From positions 124,001 through 188,000 of the forward strand of contig CAJJDO010000036.1 of NCBI GenBank assembly GCA_905183005.1: a stretch of DNA of 64,000 nt, written 5' to 3'. Both the position numbers and the translations under genes were made by a program. Positions 47,052-57,576 of this stretch are shown here, in pieces. Each line of letters begins with the position of its first letter. The stretch's first letter is position 1. The notes beneath the pieces are model-generated. The model searched no databases, was not told the origin of the DNA, and saw only the letters and a program-made list of their open reading frames with translations. The stretch comes from Paramecium pentaurelia (lineage: Eukaryota; Ciliophora; Oligohymenophorea; Peniculida; Parameciidae).

Positions 47052-48437
47052 GATAATACAACAGAAGCACCTCAAATAATTTAATAATAAGATCCTGCTG
47101 AAGCAATTGTTGTACTTTATGATATATCAGGTTCAATGAGTTCATAATTTTTTGGAGATAAAGAACTTTCAAGAATGGGTGCAGTAAATGCCTTCTTTTC
47201 CGCCTTTGCTGATAAAACTTTAGCTTTTGAATTTAATCACATTGTAAAATTAGTTTGGTTTGGATCATAATTATATGATAAATGTGAATTTACAAGTGAT
47301 TTTAATAAATTTATCAAATTGGTAGATGATGCTAATCCTGGAGGATCAACTAAATGTTATGATGCAATTGATTATGCTATTAATAAATTATTAGAAGTCA
47401 AATAAAAATATCCAGATATTGTATTGAGAATACTTGCATTAACAGATGGAGAAGATAATGCTTCAACTAGTAAACCTAATACTTTAGTATAAAAGATCTT
47501 TGATCATAAAATCATCATAGATTCATTCGTTGTAGGTGAAAATTGTGTTGGTTTAAAGACATTGACTCATGCTAGTAATGGTAGATGTTATTGTCCAAGA
47601 GATTTAGGATAAGGGATGTCTCTATTTGAAATAGAAAGTATTTTAAGTACTAGCAGAAGAGAAAAAGTAGAATAGGCAACAAATGTTGTAGATTTGGATG
47701 CCATTAAAGGAAAACCATTTGATACTGAAGGAATGAAGGTTGTGACCTTAGATGTATCAAATAGAGCAGTTATGAAAAGAGAAGAAATTGTTAAAAGAGC
47801 TAAAGAAGCAGAAGCTTAGGATAATCAATAAACAACTTCTACAGGTGTTGAAGGAAAAAAGGCTGCTGTAGGAGGTGGTGGAAGAGATAGAAGATTATTG
47901 AAGGAATTAAATGATGCTATAACTAAATGTTATGGTGAATGTAAAATATATCCAACTGCAGATGATATTGGAATTTGGAAAATATTAATAATAGGTCCAA
48001 AAGGAACTCCATTTGAGAATGGTATATATTAGTTAACATGTGTACTTCCTTAAGATTATCCATTTAAACCTCCTAAAATTTCATTTGTTACTAAAATGCA
48101 TCATCCTAATATAAGCAAAACTTCTGGAGCACTTTGTTTAGATGTATTAAAAGATAGATGGAGTCCTGCTTTGACTGTATTTTCAGTCATCCTTTCTATT
48201 AGAAGTTTATTAACTGATCCAAATCCAGATGATGCTTTAGATAGTAATGTTGCAGCTGAATATAAACATGAAAAAAAATTATATGAGGAAAATGTAAAAA
48301 AAGAAAAGCAACTTTATGCTAGTCCAACAGTTGAAGATTTATTAAAGGATGTATTAGGTTCAGTTAGTGTTGATTCTCAAGAATATAAAGATGCTCATAA
48401 AGATCTCAGTGAATGGATAAAATAGAATGCACAATGA
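46731..48437 (+). CDS. UBL?-vWA-ubiquitin-conjugating (E2) fusion protein
   Basis: 568-aa intronless fusion. Residues 1-83 form a beta-grasp-like segment (LVLKLIFKDIKLKFSV, IEQLKEIIIQKLSEQG, LKQNDTVKLVEKI), probably ubiquitin-like. Residues 89-107 are 19 Gln, all but one encoded by TAA. A von Willebrand A domain follows with a complete MIDAS: DISGS (131-135), Thr207 in GGST, Asp239 in TDGED. After a Gly-rich linker comes a full E2/UBC fold: LKELNDAITKCYGECKIYP, the HPN motif (458-460), catalytic Cys469 in GALCLDVLKDRWSPAL, and LSIRSLLTDPNPDD. The E2 looks active, with one extra residue between HPN and Cys. Known vWA domains bind ligands through a metal ion, so it may select substrates; this is inference. 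Confidence 0.92.
46995..47051 (+). repeat. TAA trinucleotide repeat encoding polyglutamine
   Basis: Nineteen codons, one CAA and eighteen TAA, inside the vWA-E2 gene between the UBL-like and vWA parts. Length is likely variable between strains. Confidence 0.9.
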
Positions 48438-48513
48438 TTCATTTATTATTGTTAAAATAATCATTATATATATTCATTATATTAATTATCTTGTTAAAAT
48501 ATTCTATATTATT

Positions 48514-48544
<31 letters not shown>

Positions 48545-48669
48545 AGTTAAATAGACTATATAGATTAAACTAATAAATTTAGATATTGTTAAATAATAGA
48601 ACTTTAATTCAAATTGCATACAAAAAAAATTAAATATATTTTAATTGAAACAGTCTCCAAAATCATATT
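48438..48669. other. short intergenic gap with a TA dinucleotide repeat
   Basis: About 230 nt containing an AT/TA tract near 48520-48545. Nothing else seen. Confidence 0.5.
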
Positions 48670-49672
48670 ATGAAAAATAATTTAATATATTTATTTATGA
48701 TTTCTATTTAATAAGGAGATAAATTAGAATGCTTTAAGATTGATAATCACTTCATTGGAACTTTAACATTATTAAATAATTATCCATCTCAGTATTTCGT
48801 ATTTTTTATCTATAGTCAATGTGGTTTCAAAATAAGAACCAATAATACTCAAGATATTCAAGTGTTACCTCATATAGGTTCCTTTAAAGGATAAACTTAC
48901 AAAATTACAGTTAAATGTGAAAAGTTCTAAAGTAAGTATTATTATAGATGATTAAGAAAATGCTAAATTGTAAATATTGGTAGCTAATATAAATGATCAA
49001 AATTTCAATAAAAATGATCCAAAGTTGCTAGCATAATATTTTGAGGCAAATAGTAATAATCCATAAGTTGAAAAAATAAAAATTGAGATTGTTACTATTG
49101 ATTAAAATTTATTAATAAAGTAATCAAGTATCATCAATTAATCAGCTTTTTAAAATAGATATTATGAAGATCAAATGTATGGAAAATAAGAGTTTACATA
49201 TAAATAAAATGCACTTTTAATGAAAACTGGATAACCATAATCATAATAAATATAAGATGCTTCTTAATCTATAAGTAGAGAATTTAATGATGACTAAAGA
49301 TAGTTTATTACGTAACCTACTTTTTAGATACAATATTAAACATTTTCAAAATAATCTTCAGGTTCTTAAAATAACATTTTGAATGGTTAACCTCAAAAGT
49401 TATAAAAGTATCCATATTATTAGCCTTAAAATTTGAATGGTTTTAATTAGAATCTTGATGAAGATCCTTAAGTAAAAATGTTGAATTCTAGAATCTAATC
49501 ATTGTAAAATGACCTTGAAAAATAACAAATTGAAAAAAAGAGTTTAGAATAATAAAAGCATTTGCTTATAAGTAATTATTAAGAAAAAGATTAATAAATA
49601 TTTGTTACTATTTAACATGTATTATTCTCAGCAATCCTTTGTTTTCTGATAGGTTATGTAGCCACAAATTGA
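48670..49672 (+). CDS. tail-anchored VAP/MSP-domain-like protein
   Basis: 325-aa protein shaped like VAP proteins of the ER membrane. It has an N-terminal beta-sandwich resembling the MSP domain (IGTLTLLNNYPSQYFVFFIY, CGFKIRTNNTQDIQVLPHIG, GQTYKITVKCEKF). A long Gln/Asn-rich low-complexity middle follows, then a coiled coil (MLNSRIQSLQNDLEKQQIEK) and a single C-terminal membrane helix (HVLFSAILCFLIGYVATN). VAPs tether the ER to other membranes by binding FFAT motifs. A 25-nt intron with AAG acceptor near 48932-48956 leaves 326 codons. Assignment is by layout and pattern. Confidence 0.7.
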
Positions 49673-50091
49673 TGATATAATATATTTTTATTTCAATATA
49701 GTAATTTAGAGATTTAATTTCTTATTTATTAACAACGATCAGATTCATATTAATTTTTGAGATTTGCTAAATAATAATTATTAAGATATGATATTATAAA
49801 TTTATTTCAAATTGATATATCTAATTCTTATTAAGTAAAGTGTTGAAGCTTATGAATATTTATGAAATTTAATTATAATAGCTGAATTTCAACATAAGTT
49901 ATTTTCATTTTAAATAATTATTATTATACAATGATATCCAGTAATTAAAAAATAAATATTGAAAATATTTTGTTACACTGATATCAAATTTGATGCGTAT
50001 TAAATTATTAGTATTGTTTGGTATGACGAATTCTATTCGTTTATTTTGAACACATTTAATTGATTTTTGCATCCTTTTAAATAATTAAAAG
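49673..50091. other. intergenic, nothing recognised
   Basis: About 420 nt of AT-rich DNA between two same-strand genes. No ORF of note. It should carry the ABC transporter promoter. Confidence 0.5.
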
Positions 50092-53000
50092 ATGAATACT
50101 TAAGCTAATGAGATTGATCCTCTATAGAAAGAAACTAAGAGAAGGGTTCCCTAACCATTATCTTATTTATAACTTTACAGATTTGCTAATCAAATGGATT
50201 ATATATGGATAGTAGTTAGCATAATTGGAGCAATATGTAATGGTTTGTCAATGCCAATCTATTCGATTATTTTTGGAAACCTGACTGACTCATTCGCATA
50301 TGAAGATTCAGATACTAAGTTAAATAAGGCAGGTCTTAATACAATGTATATATATTTGTCTTAATATAAAAGTTACATGTTTGTTTTGGGAATCTGCACT
50401 CTTTTGGTGACTCTAATTATGTATACTACATTTTCAATAACATCAGAAAATTAAACAAAAAGATTGAGAAGACAATACTTAAAATCATTGTTGACTAAAT
50501 AAGTGAAATGGTATGATGAAATTAATGCAAATTCTTTAAATACTAAAGTGAATTCAGAAATATTAGCAATATCAGATGCCATAGGAGATAAGGTTATAAC
50601 ATTTGGTTTTTCAATTGCAACATTTTTAAGCGGTTTTTTAGTTGGATATATTAAGTAAAGCATATTAATTAATAACAATAGAGGATGGAAATTAGCTTTA
50701 GTGATTACTTCTGCTCTACCTGTTCTAGCTATTACGATTGCTCTTATAGGTATATCAGCATCATGGAGAGAGTAATTCATTTAAAAATCTGATATTGAAT
50801 CCTCATCATTAGTTGAAGAAGTAAATTCTAATTAAATTTATATTAGGTATTAAGTTCAATTAAAACAGTTAAAACTCTTGATGGAGAAGATTTCGAATTT
50901 GATAGATTTAGAAAGATTATAATACATTCATCTAAATCCATAATTAAATATGGATTATATTATGGTTTAGCATTTGGATCAATGTGTGGAGTTTAACAAT
51001 TTACTTATGCTTTAGGTATTTTTTATAGTGGAGTACTTGTGACTGATTAAGTAAGAAATTTTAATTAAATATGAGATTGACCCTAATTATTAAGGTCCAA
51101 TATATACTTCTGGGAGTATTTGTACTATTTTTATATCTGTATTAATGGGTAGTTTGTCATTAGGTAAGATTGGTCCATGTTTATCATGTTTTGCAAAAGG
51201 TAAATTAGCTGCAATGGAAGTATTTTAAATAATTGATGAGAGTCAAGAATAAGAGATGAATAATATTCATACAGATTTTGAGAATCTTGATGGTGATATC
51301 AAAATTCAAAATATTTCATTTAGTTATCCATCAAAACCAGATCATATTGTATTGAAGAATATTACATTTGTTATACCAGAAGGAAAGAAAATAGCTTTAG
51401 TAGGTGAAAGTGGTTCTGGAAAATCTACAATTGGTTAACTTCTTTTAAAATTTTATGAAATTGAAAATGGTTAAATTTTAGTAGGAAAAGATGAAATTCC
51501 TTTGAGTTAAATTGATACTCATTAATTCAGATAGTAAATTTCTATTGTTTCTTAAGAACCAGCATTATTTAATACTACAATACGAGAAAATTTAAAGTTA
51601 GGAAACTAAAAAGCTTCAGATGAAGAATTGAAAATAATATTAAATTTGATGAATTCATCAGAATTAATAGATCATTTAGATACAAATGTAGGATTTAATG
51701 GGAATCAATTTAGTGGTGGTTAAAAATAACGTATAGCTTTGGCTAGAGCATTACTTTAAAATCCAAAAATTTTAATTTTAGATGAAGCTACAAGTGCTTT
51801 AGATAGAACAAATGAATAATAAATAACAAGAATTATTGATGAGAAATTCAATAAAATTACAAGAATTGTTATTGCTCATAGATTATCTACTATATAAGAT
51901 AGTGATAATATAATTGTATTTAATTAAGGTGAAATTATAGGATAAGGAACTCATGATGAATTACTTTAAAATTGTGAACATTATTCTTATTTAATATCAA
52001 AATAATAATAAAAAGAAGAAGCTGGATATGGAACACAAACATATTTAGAAATAGAAACATAAAGAAAAATAACTGAAAAGTCATTCAGTAAAATAAATAA
52101 TAAACAAGAGAATGATTAATTTGATAAATCAAAAGTTTAGATTTTAAATACATAAAATAATGTAAAATAATAGTTAGGATAGGAATTTAATGATGAAATG
52201 AAAGTAGAATCAATAGATAATAGATCAGAGTTATCATTTTTGAAAAGCATTAAAAGTTTAATACTTTTAAATTATAAAGAATTACCATATCTTATAATTG
52301 GATCTATTGCAGCATTAGCAAATGGATCAATATATCCAATATTTTCATAAATTTTAGCAGATGTAATAGATAATTTATTAATTCATAATCCTTAAAGAGT
52401 AAATTCAATTTAAAATGAATATGAAAGATAATAATAAATTAATGCTCTTGATAATACTCTTAAAAATAGTTCTACTATTCTACTTATTTTAGGATTTATA
52501 TATTTTATAACAAGTGCTTTAGAATGTTTTTGTTTTAGTGTATATTCTGAACGTTTAACTATAAGAATGAAAAATGAAATCTATTAGAAATTTTTAAGAC
52601 TTCCCATCAGTTTTTATGACAATCCAAATAATAATATAGGTTTCTTAACTCCTAAAGTAACAAATGATACAAGAGTTGTTTAATAATTCTTTTAAAATAT
52701 TATAGGATTTAAATGTTAATATTATTCTGCTATCATAGTAGGATTTTCTTTGTCATTTGTATCATCATGGAAACTAACACTATTGGCTGTTGGTTTGGCT
52801 CCAATATCATATATAGGTGGATGTTTAAGTGAAAGATATGTAGTAGGTTCATAACAATCATTTGCCTAAAAAGTATATATAAATAGCAACAAGTTGTTGA
52901 TGGATACATTAACAAATATAAGAACAGTCTATTCATTAAGAGCAGAGACTTTTATTGTTAATTAATATGCCAGTTTATTAGAAGAACCTTCTAAATAAGT

Positions 53001-54115
53001 AAAGAAATTTGGTGCTTAAATTGGATTCAGTTCTGGATATGCTTAAATGAAACCATTTATTGTAAATGGTTATTTATTCTTAATGGGAACACTTTTAAAT
53101 ATATATGATGATCTTCCAATTTTGGCTATTTATTAAACTATATTAGCCATAATATTTTCAGTTGTTGGAGGAGCTAAAACTATTTATTTTTAATCAGATA
53201 ATAATAAAACTAAGAATTCAATTGCCTATTATTTTAGTCTCTTAGAAACATAAGATGAATTTTAAAGAGAAGAGAAACCTTAAAATCCAAGAATTAAAAA
53301 AAACATAGTTGGAAATATTGAATTTAAAAATGTAACTTTTTTTTATCCTCAAAGACCTAATATTATTGTTTTGAATAATTTAAATCTTAAAATTGATTCA
53401 GGACATAATGTTGGTTTAGTAGGATGTTCTGGATGTGGTAAATCAACAATTTTTTAACTTCTATTTAGACTTTATGATGTTAATTCTGGAGAAATTACAT
53501 TAGATGGTTTATCAATTTATGATTATGATCTTAGATTTCTTAGATAATAAATTTCAATGGTTTCTTAAGAACCTTAACTCTTTAATGAGTCTATATCATA
53601 TAATATTAGATACAATTTATAAAATATTACTCAAGATGATATCATTTAAACATCTAAATTATCACATGCTTATGAATTCATCATAAATGAATAATCTGAA
53701 GATTAATAAAATTCAGGTTTTAATAAAAAGGTTGGTACTAAAGGTAGTCTAATTTCAGGAGGTCAAAAATAAAGGATAGCTATATCTAGAGCTTTGTTGA
53801 GAAATTCAAAAATTTATTTATTTGATGAATCTACTAGTGCTTTAGATTCAAATGTAGAATCTTTAGTATAGTAATAATTGGAAGAATGTTTAAAAGAAAA
53901 GACTTCAATTGTAATAGCTCACAGGATGTCTACAATAAAAGTAAATAGTTATAATTAATTAGAATTGTAAAATTATTTATGTATTTGATAAAGGTTAAAT
54001 TATTGAGTAAGGTAATTATGTCCATTTAGTTAACATAAAAGGCCATTTTTATAAATTAGAATAAGGTCTTTTAAATAAGGAGGAGTAAATTACTTCTCAA
54101 TAAATTTTAAATTGA
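50092..54115 (+). CDS. full-length ABCB (P-glycoprotein-type) ABC transporter
   Basis: 1,307-aa export ATPase with the order TMD-NBD-TMD-NBD. NBD1: Walker A GESGSGKST, signature FSGGQKQRIALARALL, Walker B ILILDEATSALD and H-loop IAHRLST. NBD2: Walker A GCSGCGKST, signature ISGGQKQRIAISRALL, Walker B IYLFDESTSALD and IAHRMST. Both catalytic Glu and His are present, so both ATP sites should work. Four introns (27, 26, 25 and 22 nt) leave exactly 1,308 codons. The linker after NBD1 is Gln/Lys rich. Family members pump hydrophobic compounds or lipids; the substrate is unknown. Confidence 0.95.
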
Positions 54116-54283
54116 TTAATCTAATGTATATTTGATAGAATAAAAGTTTATTTTTATTTATAGATACTAAAATAAATAAAATATTTTATTCAACAGTTAT
54201 TCTAATTAATTTCAGATTTGCAATCACCAAAATGATAGATTTTATAATTGATCATTCTAATATAATTAAATAAAATGATTTGT
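54116..54283. other. convergent 3' gap
   Basis: 168 nt between the convergent ends of the ABC transporter and the Cache-domain gene. No feature seen. Confidence 0.5.
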
Positions 54284-55846
54284 TCACGTCTCAACATCAA
54301 TTTATTTTAAAAATTTGATAGTATTGGATAATTTAAATTCTATAATATTCAAATCATAAATTACTAGTAAATTTTAGAATACTTTATTTGGGATATTCAA
54401 ATAAATATTATTATCATTTTTCTAAAATTAAAATGTATCTTAAGATTATTATTTATTGAGTTCTAAGCAGTCTTTTTTATTGCTACGCTATTAATTTAAT
54501 AAATTAAAAAAAGCTAAATTCAATTCACCAATATTTGTTCCAATATCAATCTTTGGAAATGATGTCTTAAGAAATTTACCTGATTTATTTTATAGATTTG
54601 AATAATACATTAATTATTCAATTGGTCTTTGCAATACTATAGTTGTTATAATGAAAGATATAAAAAATATGAAAAAGGCTAAAATTATCATACCAATTAT
54701 GAGAGTAGCCATTTATTGATTTTTTTAATTGATTTCTTCTAATAATGAATTCATCACACTAGAATATAGAAAAGGATCAAATTTAGCAACAACAATATAT
54801 TTATTATTCATAATTAGACCTAATTTAAAATAAAATAATTTTTGTTTTAACTTATCATATAAACAAAAGGTATTATTAATATGAATTTAACATAAATCTG
54901 TATATAAAACATTTTATTAATAGTTTAAAAGAATGGCAAAGTCAGTTTCATTAAAACCTGTCTTTGTAACATTTTAAAAATAATCAACAATTTCTTATCC
55001 TTTTTCATAATGATTACTCAATAAAATTTAACCTTTAAAATCAATTAAAAGAAATTCAGCTATTTAATTATATGTAAAACTAGAAAATTATGCCATTGTT
55101 ATATCATTTGCTATGATACCAATTGAAAGATTTTGTTCATTTGTTAATGATTTAGTTTAAGTTAAACATACACCACCTCCATAATCAATATAGGCAGAAG
55201 TATATTAAATTTCTAAGTTACTTTAATTGTGTTATTGATACCATGGCCGTTATTTAGGAATCCAAGCTGATGGTACATTTTAACATGGTTTAAATGTATA
55301 AAACTAATCATCAGTATTTGAGGAATAATATAATTAAGTATAATTTGATTAAATTGTAGATGTAATACTTAGAATGTTGCTCAATCTAAGTTTATCATCA
55401 TATTATAATAGACTATTACCAGCTAAACCATAACAAAAACAAAATGATCTTTCTATTTGTGACATTAATTCTGAATTACTAGTAAATGTTTAACATATAT
55501 CTAGGTTTTATTGAAACTTCAAATTTTTATCTTAAGCTACAAAATACAATGAATTTATTGCATTTAATGATTGACTCCTTTAAAAAAATCCATTATTTAT
55601 CTATTAAATAAATTAAAATAGATAATTCTCAGATATTCGATTCATCTCTTTTTATGTTAATACCTACTAAGAATCTATAGCTAAAGTGTTAATAATATTT
55701 TTTTAAATTATTAATGTCAAACAAGTGAGGCAAGTAGTTATTATTACTAAATAAATTATTTACAAAATAAGGACTTAAGTTCTCAGTCTTAGATTTGAAT
55801 AACATTATGAAAATGAGCTTCTAAATTTAATTTATTTTTATTTCAT
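54284..55846 (-). CDS. membrane protein with an extracellular Cache domain
   Basis: 520-aa intronless protein. One N-terminal membrane helix (LILQIIYLVIITTCLTCLTL) leads into an extracytoplasmic Cache sensor domain with the typical RPWYQQHNQSNLEIQYTSAY then DYGGGVCLTQTKSL. A second helix (ATLIIGMIILAFFIFFISFI) follows, then a short cytoplasmic tail starting with a HAMP-like LQRPIEQLMYYSNL. Cache domains bind small ligands in chemoreceptors, cyclases and calcium-channel subunits. No kinase or cyclase domain follows here, so output would need a partner. The start MKQKQIKFRSS (55846) gives one uninterrupted frame of 521 codons; the ATG at 55806 is in another frame. Confidence 0.75.
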
Positions 55847-56330
55847 ATAAATATTAATATCATCAATCTGTATAAATATATCAAATTATACAATTGATAT
55901 ATCTACTATTACACTAATTATTTCATCTTATTTAATTCTTATTTAAACATCTACTTTTAGAATTCTCAAAAAATAATTGTTTTAAAAATAAGTTTTTGTT
56001 AATTATTGTTTACATTATTAAATAAACTTATTTAATAAAATACAAAACTTCCTAAAAAGATACTTAACTTAAAAAAAGATTTATGAATAAATACTAAAAT
56101 TCTCGCCACATTACTTTTAGGCTACATGATGTTCTAGAATAATAAATCATTTCGAAATTTTTCACTTATTTGGAGAAACAAAAAATTTAATAATTCATAT
56201 ATTATTCTATTCTCTCTTACCATTATTAGGAAATAATTGAATTATGTTTATATATAATAACAAGTAACATTTAATAATTTATTTTAATAAGTATTATTAA
56301 TTCTAATATATTATATAATTATATATATTT
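55847..56330. other. intergenic with an uncertain 83-aa ORF at 56083-56334
   Basis: About 480 nt between divergent genes. The plus-strand ORF begins MNKYQNSRHITFRLHDVLEQ, is fairly protein-like, and its TGA overlaps the ATG of the eIF2B-alpha gene. It may be a small gene, an upstream ORF, or chance. Confidence 0.3.
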
Positions 56331-57418
56331 ATGAATTTAAGTTTTTAATCAAAATCAGATTCTATGTCAATTACTTTGAAAAAAGGTTTACTATTTGAAA
56401 TAATATAAAGTGCTTGATGAGTTTACACAATTAAATGAAACAACAAAAGAACATTATGCAGTAATTTTGATCAAGGTGATGATAAATTTGATCAAAAATA
56501 GTAAAGGTAAATTTATGTACTTATTAAGAAATGACAATGTAAGGTTTAACACATGAAATTAAAACAGCAGGAGAATATTTGATTAATAATGCATAAGCTG
56601 GACATGGAAGATCAGAATTAGTTTTAAGATCAACTTAGACTATTTATCAGCATTATATTAGTAAAGGTTTACAACACTCAAAAGCTGATAGCATGGAGGC
56701 ATTGTAATCATCACTTATAGAAATTTCATAAGAGCTAATAGATATAATAATTCGTTCAAAAGATAATATAAAGACCTAATGCTTAAAATTCTTTAATAAT
56801 AGATTTGTAAATGAGAATTTTTATATTAGAAAGTCTTGGTTGTTGGATACTCTAATGTTGTTATCTATTCTTTGATAGAGGCATTTAAGGCTGGGATAGT
56901 TATGCAAATTTATATTCCTGAATGTAGGCCAAAATCAGAAGGAATAGAAACATATAGATAATTGACAGAAATAGGATATCCTTGTAAATTAATATTTGAT
57001 TCTGCTATTGGATAAGTTATGGAAAATATAGATATGGTCTTAACAGGAGCTGAAGCAGTAGTTGAAAATGGAGGTATAATCAATAGAGTTGGAACTTATA
57101 CAACTGCTATTTGTGCTAAATTTTTAGAAAAAACCATTTTATGTTTTAGCAGAAAGTTTTAAATTTACACGTTTATTCCCTTTATCATAAAAAGACTTAA
57201 GTGATTCAATCAGATATAGCTAAGAAGAACCTTAATTTTCAGAAAAATTGAAATTACCTGAAAATTTGGATGTAATTTAATAAATATATTGAATTTAGTT
57301 TATCAATCCTTTATGTGATTATACTCCACCAGATTTGATTACATTATTATTTACAGATTTAGGAGTTTTCACTCCATCTGCTGTTTCAGAAGAATTGATT
57401 TTAATATTTAACACTTGA
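56331..57418 (+). CDS. EIF2B1: eIF2B subunit alpha with a one-base frame break
   Basis: Regulatory subunit of the guanine-nucleotide exchange factor for eIF2. Landmarks in order: MTMQGLTHEIKTAGEYL, KVLVVGYSNVVIYSLIEAF, VLTGAEAVVENGGIINRVG, PFYVLAESFKFTRLFPLSQK and DYTPPDLITLLFTDLGVFTPSAVS. Four introns (25, 22, 23 and 27 nt) are needed. The last, 57272-57298, carries an in-frame TGA. After removing them the length is one base too long: within the A-run 57128-57133 the frame slips just before PFYVLAES. This could be a sequencing error or a true inactivating indel. Start is 56331 or the in-frame Met at 56364; the second gives the more family-like N-terminus. Confidence 0.88.
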
Positions 57419-57576
57419 GAAATAAAAGTATAGTTCTATGTTCATAAATATTCATAAATACACTTACAAATATTTATCTATTTATAATTATGTAATGAAT
57501 ACAATCACATTTATTAAAAATGTTTATAGTAATAATTTTTTTAAAGTGATATATAAATATATATATATAAAAAGTT
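57419..57576. other. convergent 3' gap
   Basis: 158 nt, including a TA-rich tract, between convergent stop codons. No feature seen. Confidence 0.5.

Noticed and set aside
46960..47172. Minus-strand ORF with a long isoleucine run
   Set aside because: It is the reverse of the TAA (polyglutamine) repeat in the vWA-E2 gene.
48520..48545. TA dinucleotide tract as a telomere or internal eliminated sequence end
   Set aside because: Paramecium telomeres are G-rich repeats, and no internal eliminated sequence end consensus flanks the tract; it is a simple repeat.
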